Shown here: one piece after another, positions 36,301 to 46,775 of the stretch
Layout: the number at the start of each line of letters is the position of its first letter
Position numbering within the stretch: position 1 is the first letter of the stretch
Source of the DNA: Cryptomeria japonica
Lineage: Eukaryota; Streptophyta; Pinopsida; Cupressales; Cupressaceae
DNA: 64,000 bases
Direction of reading: 5' to 3'
Assembly (NCBI RefSeq): GCF_030272615.1
Contig: NC_081406.1
Coordinates: 142,013,299-142,077,298 of the forward strand
Translations under genes and position numbers: made by a program
Notes under the pieces: generated by a model
The model's database searches: none
What the model saw: only the letters and a program-made list of their open reading frames with translations
What the model was told of the DNA's origin: nothing

Positions 36301-36499
36301 ATGCCACTCTTTGTTTACATAAGCTGGGGAAGTGGCTTCCAAATCCGAACATCCGCTGTCACATCTAGCCCATGTTCAGGAAATTCATGTTCGTGTCTGT
36401 AATCTCCTTCCATCTAGATGACATCTTGGACTCTAGATAGAATCCTGTCTCAACAATCCTTTGTTGTTCCTTTCGGATGCTAATTCCCGCCTTCGACAT
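33339..36499 (-). pseudogene. U3-encoded ORF, copy C (5' and central part)
   Basis: Minus strand: ATG at 36499 (MSKAGISIRKEQQ) preceded by CATACAG/GTGCA. Open pieces at 35042-35677, 34441-34965, 34129-34437 and 33610-33837 match copy B closely throughout (RVNDAFTMYITRMMQGGIHK, ADEESQAPKRRKNTPGEVKA, DFQITSVALGR, NFHGWYCSLAMKKS). Its end at 33339 (LQQDTLPNISM) continues at 26254. Stops and frameshifts near the N-terminus show decay. Conservation of the middle and C-terminal parts with B supports a real protein-coding past. Confidence 0.75.
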
Positions 36500-38875
36500 T
36501 GCACCTGTATGAAGCTACAAGTTAGCAACCTCAAAAAACATTCCTGATAACAAGTTCTGATTTCCTAATGATTAAACAATTTTTAGAATGGAAATCAGAA
36601 AATTTATCCACATTCCTACTAAATAGTAAGTAAATATAACAAGATTAGGGTATGAAACCCTTATGAAAATCATTAAAATCATGAATTTTCAGACTTAGCA
36701 AAGTCTGAAGACACCTCCTTATACTTAGAAATTTTATCAAAATTAGAGTGCGAAGAAGTATACCGGATCGAGAATTGAACTGGGAAAAGTGTGAAAAGTA
36801 GTGTTTTCACAAAAAAGTTGTCTGAGGACACCTTCCCCAAGTCAACAATGGCTGCCAACAAGTCTGAAGACAACCTGCAACTCTATAAATCAGACATTAA
36901 AATCATGTTCCAATTGCGCGTTATGCAAAATCTATGATGAAAATAAATTTCCCAACGCAAAAATGAATAAATTTGAGCATGTATGTAGAGCTGGAAGTGG
37001 ATTTTCAGTCTGAAGACAAGTTTTTAGACTTACCAACACCTCTAGGAATGATAGTAAGCTCAGAAAATTGCCAATAAATGGTGCAAAAATACACTCCAAT
37101 TGAAATTGCCAAAAAAGGTAGGTGACCGGAAATGGTAAATTTTTTAGGACAGCCCCTTGACAATAAAGTTTCAAACCAGCCAACAATGGAGGTCACACAA
37201 GCTGCAATAATGGCGTCAAACTCAGATCTGGAAGTTATCACAGCAAGGAATAATAATGACAGCCACCAATGACGAAGGAGACACACCCAAAATGGTGTCA
37301 AATAAGCTCCAAAACAAAATCGCCCCCTTCCAACTATGGCACCACCTCCCAAAAATCACACAAGTCTGAAAATGGAATTTAAACTTCCTCCAATGGCTGT
37401 CTAAAAATATCGCCCAGGTCTGATTGGGCAGAAAATAACTTCAAACTGCAACTCCAACTTGAGAAATGGTGTCAAAATGACACTTAGCAAAAAATCGCCT
37501 AGCTGGAAAAGTTACAATTAGCCACCAAAATGTCTTCAATTCACCACTTAGCAATCACTATCAGCAATTATAATATTATAATATTGCTGGACACCCTCTT
37601 TTAAACTTGCTTTTGCCTTGAGTTTTCATCACACAAGCAATGTGGGATAAAACTTCGTTACTTATAATTCCCTGGGGAAAATCGATTTGCTTTTAGAAGG
37701 TGAATATTATTAAATTCTCATTGCAAATCATTTATTAATTGTTTTTTATTTTTTAAATAATCATTGACATTTGTAGAAATGATTAAATTTGGGTCAATTT
37801 ATTTGAAAGATTTTAAAATTTAGATAAAAAATGACCATCTAGGGGAAAATCAATTTTAATTGGGATAAAAATCATTAAATACCCCTTTGGGGAAAATCGC
37901 CCAATGCTAGGATAAAAATCCTGACAAAAAATTCATCAACTTTGCACAAAATTGCCTCCAAGGGAAAATCGACCCAAGTCTGGATAGTTATCTGAACCCA
38001 AAATCATTAAAATCATCACTTGTGGAAATTCACCTAAGGTTTGGAATCACTATCCGCATTAAAATCCACAAAATCTTGTCATAAAAGTCCTAGTGGAAAA
38101 TCGATAGATATTAGGAATCATCATTTTAGTCCTCATTAAAGTCATCCGCAGTCTTGGTGGAAAATCGTGGGTTGTCAGGAAAAAATCCCACACTTGGTCA
38201 AATTTTGAGCATCCTGGTGGAAAATCGCCCCATGTCTCGATAATGAGTGGGGGAAAAATTAGGTCCATCTGGAATCCAATGGAAATTCACCATCAGTCAG
38301 GATTTTGAGTGGGGGAAAATCACGAGTCATCGGAAATGTGGGGGGAAAAGCGCCTCCAGTCTGGAATTTTGACATTTTGACCCTTGGAATATGGAGTTTC
38401 ATCCAGAATTTAACAATTTAACCACTCAAAATCACTGGGACACTTAGATTTTCAATAAAACGCATCGGGACTTAAGGCAAATTCACCAAAATTTGAGCGA
38501 AAAAAAAGGAAACCTATCGGGATAAAGTGCAAAATCCACTTGAATAACTTCCTAGGAGCGAGAAAACAAGCCCTAAAGGACCTAAAACACCTAGGCATTT
38601 AAAAATCATGGACAAGGACATTCAAAAACACGTTAATGCTCAAAAGATTTACACTTAAACAAAAACTAGGATCATTAAAATCTCAACTTTTATGCACTTG
38701 ATCCTATAACTTCAAAACCCTAAACGACAATTAAGCATGATAAAAAATCCAAGACTTGAGCACGGGAACTCAAAATTGCCCATTATGCTACCAAAACCCT
38801 AAACTAACCAATGCAGAAAATAGGAAAGAGGGGGTCCCCGTTTGCAATGGGGCGATGTGTGAAAAGGTCACAACA

Positions 38876-39240
38876 AGTCCTCAATGTGCTTCTGTAGACT
38901 AGTTAATAATTGTCCAATTTTATCTCAACATGAATTTGACCTTCCCAAGGTCAAAACATCATTTTCTTTGTTCTCTTTCTTCTTTATATTCTTGACAACA
39001 CCCACATTGGCATGCTCCATCCTCATCCTCTCTGTAATTTCCATCCTCTTGTGATGTCTTTCCTCTCTTTCAAGAATTTGTCTTTGTCTTTTGTCCTCAC
39101 TATTTGAGCTGCTCATTGTCACTTCTCTTGCTAACTCAATTAGTTCCTTGATTTCTCTTGTATTTCTTTTGTTTCCTCTTGTCATGGGTGTTTTTGTTTT
39201 GGGATTATATTACTCCTTTATTATTCCCCATGGTAGTTAT
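38876..39240 (-). pseudogene. N-terminal part of the unknown ORF split by the giant LTR pair
   Basis: The minus-strand frame MTRGNKRNTREIKELIELAR with a charged helical stretch (RQRQILEREERHHKRMEITE) is followed after a stop by GQLLTSLQKHIED, which continues in frame at 25210. I do not recognise the family; the K/E/R-rich helix resembles N-terminal parts of some retroelement gag proteins, but nothing decides it. Confidence 0.45.
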
Positions 39241-40228
39241 TTGGCAACTCTTCTATTGGTCACATCGTTTTAAGGATCCCTTTTGGACCTGTTTCCTTTT
39301 AGCTTCTTTGTAAATGTGTTCTTTTATTGACATTTTCCACAAATACACAAGATTGTTTGTGAAATCATCCAATATTTTTTGGTTGGGCTCTACTAGTTTG
39401 TCAATTGGCCATCGCATTTATATAGTCATTTTCACAAACTAATGCAAATTGTAACAAAAAATTAACCAACTTCTTTAGGGGCACTGGGTCCAAACATCTA
39501 CCTACAGATGGTAATATAAACTATTGCAAAGGAAAGAAAGAGAATAGGCATAATTGTACCAAAAATTTGAAGATCAATCCTAGTGATTTCCTTGTTCAAT
39601 TATAGTATTAGTTGTAGAAAATTGTTGACTATGGAGCATATAGCAAGATCAAACTACATTTCCCTAACTACACGAAGCCTATTTAAACCCCCCAATGATT
39701 GCTTGCCAAAGAAGCACAACCATCTATAACCACTAACAACCAACTCCTAACAACTACTTGAAAGCTGCTGACAAGTAGATATGATAGTTGGGTACAACCA
39801 AATTGATAAAACATAACAAAAGCAGTATAGTAAACCCATGTCCCAACATGCCGAAAATTGTATCTTGAATGCATTGCATCTCCAATACATAGAGACTAAA
39901 TCTTCTAAGAACAAATGTCATGCTAAATAAATTTATCTTTTAAGGTGCATATCTCTTATTCAACTTCTTAATATGGTTTTTTGGCATTGTAATTTTTTTT
40001 GTTTTATCCAAGATCTTATTAAAATCCCAAAAACTATTGCAGTGCACAAGTGAGCACACTCTCTACGTGAAGATTAAATTCATGGAATCTGCAGCTCAAT
40101 CACTAAGCACATGAATATTGCTAAGATTATTACATTGAAATATACATCTTAAATAAGAAACATCTACCTTTAATTTGAGACTTTAAGACACCATGAGGTA
40201 AAGACGTTTAGATTTAAAGTGTTCTTAC
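39241..40228. other. Intron sequence, nothing recognised
   Basis: AT-rich DNA without coding or repeat signature lies next to the host exon at 40229-40302. It is likely original intron sequence. Confidence 0.5.
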
Positions 40229-40302
40229 CCTACACAATGATCACCAACAATGAGTGTCTGTGTCATAATATGAAGTAGTGCCATGTGACCATCTGTGTGA
40301 CC
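40229..40302 (-). CDS. Host exon: metallo-beta-lactamase-like hydrolase, metal-site exon
   Basis: On the minus strand TTCTGCAG precedes the exon and GTAAGA follows it. The 74 bp encode GHTDGHMALLH, then MTQTLIVGDHCVG ending in a split Gly codon. GHTDGH holds the third metal-binding His motif of the metallo-beta-lactamase fold, and the Asp of VGDH is the bridging ligand. The wording is that of the plant LACTB2-like proteins as I remember them. It joins in phase to the exon at 14054-14099. The HxHxDH exon, expected upstream (right), was not found before 64000, so the previous intron is also long or the gene is a fragment. No stop or frameshift is seen in either exon. Confidence 0.85.
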
Positions 40303-41208
40303 CTGCAGAAGATAAATATTATACTATGAAATCAGTGGTTTCTATTAAAAATATTAAAATTATCTACAGTTAAACCTGCTAAAAATATTACTTATTATGA
40401 GCAATAAAGCTAAGGTTTTGTTGATGTCGATTGTGTCACCCCAAATAATTAAAAGAACAACTATGCTCATGGATCGTTCTTCAAATAATCTTGATAATTT
40501 TACATCAAGATTCAACTTTCATACATTGTAAAATAAGTCATGTAAACATAATTAGAATCAATGAGTTAGTGCATAGCCCTATGCCTTACTCTTGCAGACC
40601 CTACAAAACTCATCTTTTGAACACTATTTTCTTATACATTGTTGAGGACATCTATCAAGGCAGTGGATATGAAAAATGAAGGTTTTGTTTTAGTACTTGT
40701 CATGTTTGTTGCATGTCCCATCCATAAGTAAGGTTGATCATCAAAGTTGTTTTGTCTATTGATTAGGTCATGTATAGGAACAATATGCATTGGAGGACAA
40801 TATAAGAGGAAAGAAGCTGGACTAAGGGTTCATGCAAGCAAATAAGGCATGATTGTTGTACTTATATTAGTCATGGCATAAGTTAAGTGCCAAGCCAGCA
40901 TGAAGGCACACCTAGAGCAGTTCGAAGGTTTTTTAGGTTTTAGATATACCTATAATAGAGGCCCAAATTTGATTTAGATTGCTTGTTAGTGATAGAGATG
41001 ATCATAGAGTGCACTACTCACGTATACTGGTGCTTTAGAGACAAGAGTGGTATAAATAGGCATTTCAACAGTGAAAACATGGATGTTGAGAGACAAAGAC
41101 AGCCCAAAGAGGCACCTAAGGGCTTGACAAAGCCTTAAATTGGATGATATGACATAATAAGGGTTTGATCTACATATGAGAAATGCATCCAACAAAGACC
41201 ACATATAG
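40303..41208. other. Intron or intergenic sequence, nothing recognised
   Basis: Searched on the minus strand for the preceding exon of the metallo-beta-lactamase gene; none was seen. No clear transposon end. Confidence 0.4.
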
Positions 41209-41395
41209 GGGCACTTAAAGTCATGTTGAAAATATTTGAGTGACAAGGATTATATAATGGTGCACTTGGCAGGTTAGGACTGCCTTTAAGTGAAGTAGGG
41301 GGCACTTACAGTCTTGTTGAAAAATATCTAAGTGACATGGATTATATAATGGTGCGCCTTGCTAGGAGTGCCTTTTAAGTAAAATAGGTGTCTAG
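41209..41395. repeat. Two-copy tandem repeat, unit about 92 bp
   Basis: GGCACTTAAAGTCATGTTGA with GATTATATAATGGTGC (41209-41300) is followed by GGCACTTACAGTCTTGTTGA with the same GATTATATAATGGTGC (41301-41395). Similar short pieces (GTGCCAAGCC, CACTTAAGTG-like) occur just left, suggesting an older array. Confidence 0.6.
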
Positions 41396-41463
41396 TAGAA
41401 GAGTTCAACGTTTAAGTGTCAAAGGTGAACTAAACAAGTGCGTGCAACATGAATAAAGCAAGC

Positions 41464-41824
41464 TTAGAGAAATTGAAGCCTAAAAGAGAAGAAATATTTC
41501 TCCTGCTCAGGAGAAATAAGCATTACCCCGGCACCTGCACCATTCTTGTTTCTTGAACCATCAAAAAACATGTTCCATAACCCCTCTAAATCTCCTTGTG
41601 TCTTGATGAGGTTAGGGATAGGACTATCCTCTTCATGGATACAATAGGTGCCAAGCCCAGTGTCTTCAGTCTCAGCTAATGGATCAAACTGAAAAGCATT
41701 GGCCCATTCGTCCAGCAAGCAATCAAGGACTTCCTGCAAAAGAGTAGCCGGCTCACGGACAACACACTCCTCCCCTTCTTCATGCAAAGTGCAATTCATG
41801 TTTATAGGGTTGGGGGTGTAAGGC
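41464..41824 (-). pseudogene. Linker and archaeal-type RNase H start of the gypsy relic
   Basis: The frame enters from 44157 (QNHIEP) and continues YTPNPINMNCTLHEEG through an acidic linker. It then reaches LWNMFFDGSRNKNGAGAGVM with LISPEQEKYFFSFRLQF, the first strands of the second RNase H found in Tat-lineage elements (MFFDGS carries the first catalytic Asp). Only about 75 codons separate it from protease, so RT and the first RNase H are missing. The domain is cut at 41463, before the other catalytic residues. Confidence 0.75.
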
Positions 41825-44156
41825 TGTCATAACCCCTCTTTGGACATTGGATTAAATAAATACGATAATTAAAACATTTATTAATTAACATTTAATAATA
41901 TTGGAAAATCGTCTCATTTATGAGACTTCACGATTTTCCTCTAATATATGATTATTAATGTTTATTATTTGTTATGATTATTATTTATTATTATTGTTTT
42001 ATTTTAATGTAACATTCATAATTCAATTATTAATATTATATTAACTATTAAAGAAGTTTTACCATAAAATACTATTAAAACATAAAATAGATATATTGAA
42101 TATATTACACTTACCATATAACGTGCTATTTAATAAATATAAAATATAACATAAATTGTAAAAATACATTATAACTATTATTTGGAATAATATCGTATTA
42201 ATACGATACCATAAATAGAACCAATATTAATATATAATACGAATTTCTTATAATATATCAATACCTTATAAATCAACGCTAAACCTGGACTATATCACAA
42301 GGGGCGTATTGCACCCGGCAATCGCATTGTATGTCAATCCCTTATATAAAAAACAAAAATCCAAGAATATAAATATCATAACACTACATATATTGATCAC
42401 TTATTGTTTATAGAAATAAACAATAATAGAGTTTGCTTACCACTGAATATTGAACAACCGAGTGATACCGTGGATGAAGCAACCTATTTATATAGTAGTA
42501 AGGAAATAAGATATTACGGAAATCCTTTGTAAGATACGGCTACCACAATTCAATTACGGGTTTCCTTGCTACGTGGTCGGTGAAGACAAGAGATCCCATG
42601 GCACTCATAAAGTTTCGTATGGAAAGCACCGAAGTTCGGATAGTAATTGGGACAAACCATTAAGGGTAATAAAATCCTACGTAAGTGATACTCAATAATA
42701 TGGACAGCAATATCATATGCGGCATCAACTCAGTACACCCAAATATCTAAGAAGAACGATTATAAGCACTGTAAATGAAAGTATCGATCAAGGCAATTCT
42801 ATCATTGTGATCCAAAGGAAGCATACAGACATGTGTAACACTCCAAGTTCCTTCTTTGGAAGGCATTCTATATGGGAGATCAATACAATTGGATACGATG
42901 ACAATATAATTAATGAAGACATTAACCTCAGTACAAGAGGTGGCAGTCTGAACAAAGGTAACTTATGTGGATATCCATGAAGCATTTACTCTCCAATCGA
43001 AGCTTACGTATCACCATGCTATGGATAAACGACATAAACTTACATATATCAATTAGAGAGGACAATATCGGATAGCCATTGCCTTCATAAGGGAGTGATC
43101 ACAATCAGGAATCGATAACGAGATTGAGAATATTAATATGCAATGGAATACTATACCCATTTATAAAGCCATACGATGAAGCACTTGCAAAAGCAATTAA
43201 GATTGATAAATCAGCCAACACTGATTGGATATGTTTTAGATAAAGCATCAATTAATAGAGGCAGTGAATCTACATAAGCAAATTAATCAATATTCATTAA
43301 CTGGTCAAAAGAGAACAAGAACGATTAATACAAGGAGAGCTATGATTTTATAGGACATCGTTGGAGAATTATTTAAGGGAGTCGATAAAGTCACAATAAC
43401 ATAAACCAGTGATTATCCTAATTGGGTTGTTAGTTGTCTAATGAGCAATATTTATAAGTGAAGATGTGGCAGCGATTAAAGAGGTGATAAAATAATCATT
43501 AGTATGATCAATGTAGTTATGAAGAGGTGCGGACCAATTATGGAGAGAAGAGACATGTCTCTCAAAATGTATCCCCTCCCATTGCACAAAGATATAAGAT
43601 AAAGTTCGTTCACAGTCTATCAATCATCAAATCAGTCTATCTTTGATTCTCTTATCCATTTTGGATTCGCTCTTCCAAGAGTAGTTGCCTTAGGCATTTC
43701 GGTGGCAGAAGGAGCATCTCTATCTCTTCTTTTTTTTTTTTACCCTCGGTGGAATTTATCTATTGTTTTCTAATCCAATCGGATTGTTCTTTAAAAAGCC
43801 TTTACCGGAATCAAGTTTGGAAGAGCTCGAAGTGAGGAAGGCCAAAGGCCCATAATCAGGGAGTTCATTTGCGGCACTTGAAGTCGCAGAATAGACGGGA
43901 ATATGCAGTGATCTTTATGAGGAAGAAGACACCATACATAATAATCAATATGCTTGGCAATAAGGAATTAGAAGCTTCCCTCGATACAAATTCCGCAAGA
44001 TAAGTTCTATCTTTAAAAATACTCTTACTATTATAAATTAAATATTACAATAAAATCTCTTGAGAATTGATGAATTTATATTTTATAATTCTCACATTGA
44101 GTTAGAATTGTTGACTCAGGACTAAACCAAGGTAAGTCGCTAACAGGGACATTACA
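41825..44156 (-). mobile_element. Solo LTR (2,332 bp) with perfect TSD
   Basis: The minus strand starts TGTAATGTCCCTG at 44156 and ends GGGGTTATGACA at 41825. Identical flanks AAGGC lie at 41820-41824 and 44157-44161. Removing it restores the protease-RNase H reading frame. It has no convincing ORF and is AT-rich at its 3' half (41870-42300). Confidence 0.9.
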
Positions 44157-45358
44157 AAGGCTCTATGTGGTTTTGGGTGATGGGCTCTGCCTTTATGGTG
44201 ACCTTGGTACCATACCTTGTTCGAAATAGCATGTGGGACCAATCAGAAGACAGGTACCCACCTATCTTGGCGGTGCAGTCTCTCAACAAGCAAATTGCAA
44301 AGAAGGCGGGGAGGTCGATAATTGAAACGTCTTGCAAGACAGTGCAACCGGGGCATGCATGCAAGGTTAACTTCAAATTTCTCACCACCCCTACTGTCCT
44401 AATAGAAGTGCCATCCAATTGGACCACCCCTTTGGTCATAGGTTCGTATTCTATGCCAAGAAGATGAACTACCTTCTTAGGCATGACTGAGCTACTAGCT
44501 CCTGAATCTATCATACAGTTGTGAACCAAGTTATCTCCTATGATTAAGGAGAGGTAGAAAGGGGGAGGCTTGCTGATCTTGCTTGAATCCTCCTCTTCCT
44601 TGGGTTGCACAAAACTGGTGGAGACTGCCTTTTCACTGACTGTTGTCTCTTCACTTGATTGATTTACATCCTTCAGTGCCTCTTTAAGAAAATCCCTTTG
44701 AGATGGGATTGAAAGGGCCTCCCACATAGTGATGTTGAGGTTGGCCTTCTTCATCTGATCAACTATGTTGAAAGGGACACCAGCTGACTTTAGAGGCCCC
44801 TTTGAGGCCACAGGGTCTGCCTTTGCTCTTTGGATGACTTGGGCCTCCTGCCTCTTGCCCCCTTGCATGGTATTCTGGCTTGCACCATGGACAGCTACAT
44901 TGGGCATGGGAGCTTGGGCTGATGTTGAAGGTGAGGCAGCCTCCATGGCTCTCTTCTTTGACCTTGCATACTACAACATGGACTCACCACCTGTTTGGTT
45001 CAAACCACGGAATTCTACCTCCTGCCAATTGACGAAGGTAGAGTCGCCTTGTAAGTGAGCTTGAGTACCCATATTAGGCTGATTTGGGTCATAATGTTGG
45101 CCAAAAGTGGTCGGCTCGTCTTGCACTACTAAAGTTTGGATAAACCCTCCATTTTGGCATGCACCTTGGTTTTGTGGCTGATTGCACGGTTGACACCAAT
45201 CTTGCTCTTGGGCGAGGTTATTTTGCATTGGAACTATTGCCTTTGAGTTGCTTGTGGTTGTGGGGTTCACACTATTCAAAGGCCTGGTGTTGCTCCATTG
45301 GTTTTGCCCTTGAAAGGGTGCCCTATTCTGCTAATAATTCTGACCTTATGCTTGGTAA
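44157..45358 (-). pseudogene. Gag C-terminus and aspartic protease of the gypsy relic
   Basis: The minus frame YQA.GQN...NRAPFQGQNQ leads to a Cys-rich stretch (CQPCNQPQNQGAC, a degenerate zinc knuckle) and a Gln/Asn/Pro-rich linker. The 264-codon open part from 44946 ends in the protease: CMIDSGASSSVMP holds the catalytic DSGA. It continues GVVQLDGTSIRTVGVV and further protease strands. The protease would cleave the gag-pol precursor in particles. Stops upstream fall where CAG/CAA Gln codons are expected (TAG/TAA), pointing to C-to-T decay. Confidence 0.8.
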
Positions 45359-45363
45359 GGTTT

Positions 45364-46775
45364 TGAAAGATCCCTGATGGATCTCTTTTACCAATCTGCT
45401 GTAATTTTTTATTTATTTAAATTGATTTTTCCTGCTTATTAATATTTTCTTTCAGAAATAGACAGAAGTTGCAGAAGGGTTGAATTCTTTTTGTATTTTG
45501 ATGATTTTTCAACAAGTAAATAATGAAGTACAAGTACATGAACAAAGTACTGAAAATGAAGTTCATATACAGCCAAAACAAATTCGATTCAAGGCAGATT
45601 TCTGAATATAAAATCAAATATTTGACCGGATGAAGATTTCCAATAATTTCAGGAAGATTACAATCAGGAATAATTCCAACCTGGATGCTGAAAGAGTAAC
45701 ATAACTAGGAATGAAGTTGTGGCAAGATTCCAGCCCTCCAAGTGCTGCACGTGGGAAGGAAAGTGGCTGCCAGGTACAGCCGTATGGTTGCCAAGTACAC
45801 CCAACTGGTTAGAAACCCCAAACCCCACGCTGAACTCTGTCAGAATTGCTGAACCTCCAGAAAGAATGCCGTACAATCTCCAAGATGCTAATAGCTGCAA
45901 ACAAATCCAAACCACTGTATTGGGGGCTACGTCCCAAACAGGCAAGGCATTGGGGTTGGCGTCCCAGATGCTGAAAAGCTCTTCCAGAGCCAAATCTCAA
46001 ATCCAAGATGTAAAATGTGTAAAAGATAATCATAGAATGAAGCTCCTATCCCCTTATAACCCCTCTCAATTGCAAATCGAACCCTAATTGTCTCCAAGTG
46101 GCGTGGTCTAGTGGAAATGTTATAATTTCTTATTTTAAAGTGGTCATGTTACTAGAAAATGACCTTTTTCCCCATAGACAGAAATCCGCTCACTGAATTG
46201 CCCTGAGACCAAAGAGAAAGATTTAAAGAATTTCAAGATCTTTCCAACGAGCTATCACACAATAGGATGCGCATCCAGATGAGACCAAAAATCCCCTTAT
46301 TACTCCAAAATGGCTAACAACTTAGCCTTATTTAATTATTAAACGCTAACTTAGGAAATATTAAAAATATAACCCAAATAGCCACAAAATGCCCAACTGA
46401 CATTACAAACCCTAAAATCATCCTGTCACCTGTCTGTGACTGAAGTCGGAAATCAAGGATTCACTGGTAGTCTCATCCCTAAAATCTAGGGATGTTCCTA
46501 AAATTTAGGAAACAAGCCCAATCTCTTTGAAACTGAAACCATCTAAAAGGTCATGAATAACCTCACGACTGGCAACTGTCACGACCTCCTAAAATTTAGG
46601 GATACCCCCTAAAATCTAGGAACTGCTCCAAACTGGCTCCAAACTGCCTGTAAAGCCAAAATCCAATCACTATATGCATTGAATGAGTCCCAATCAACCT
46701 CTGCTAGCCTACGAGACTCCAATTATAGGCCAACTCCTCCGTCTCCGATGTCCACTCTAGAAAGGGGACATGACA
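45364..46775 (-). repeat. LTR 1 (3' LTR of the tandem element)
   Basis: Minus strand TGTCATGTCCCC...GGATCTTTCA. It is preceded by the polypurine tract AGAGGGGAGGCT (46776-46787, minus). TATA-like GTTATAAG lies near 46053-46060 on the minus strand. Confidence 0.95.

Larger units (their letters stand above)
25211..38875 (-). mobile_element. Giant solo LTR, copy C/D (6,581 bp), interrupted by copy B
   Basis: The minus strand starts TGTTGTGACCTTTTCACACA at 38875 and ends CACATCAACA at 25211. Flanks AGTCT (25206-25210) and AGTCC (38876-38880) are a 5-bp duplication with one mismatch, so it is a solo LTR. Its own U3 ORF is split by the B insertion: the 5' part at 36499-33339, the last codons at 26254-26167. 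Removing B and one CATAG restores a 6.6-kb unit colinear with B. Confidence 0.85.
14100..40228 (-). other. 26,129-bp intron of the metallo-beta-lactamase-like gene
   Basis: It is bounded by a GTAAGA donor (40228-40223, minus strand) and a CAG acceptor (14102-14100), with reading phase kept. It contains the LTR-like block at 14610, giant-LTR copy A, a copia-type LTR and the nested giant-LTR pair. The sequence at 14100-14609 and part of 39231-40228 shows no recognisable repeat. Confidence 0.7.

Noticed and set aside
25211-38875. Reading the inverted pair as one large terminal-inverted-repeat DNA transposon.
   Set aside because: Each arm has its own 5-bp duplication, TG...CA ends and split ORF; nested LTR insertions explain it fully.
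45719-46087. Plus-strand 122-aa ORF repeated at 49850 and 53981, and minus 109/74-aa ORFs.
   Set aside because: All lie inside the LTR, overlap each other in several frames and contain no motif; they repeat only because the LTR repeats.
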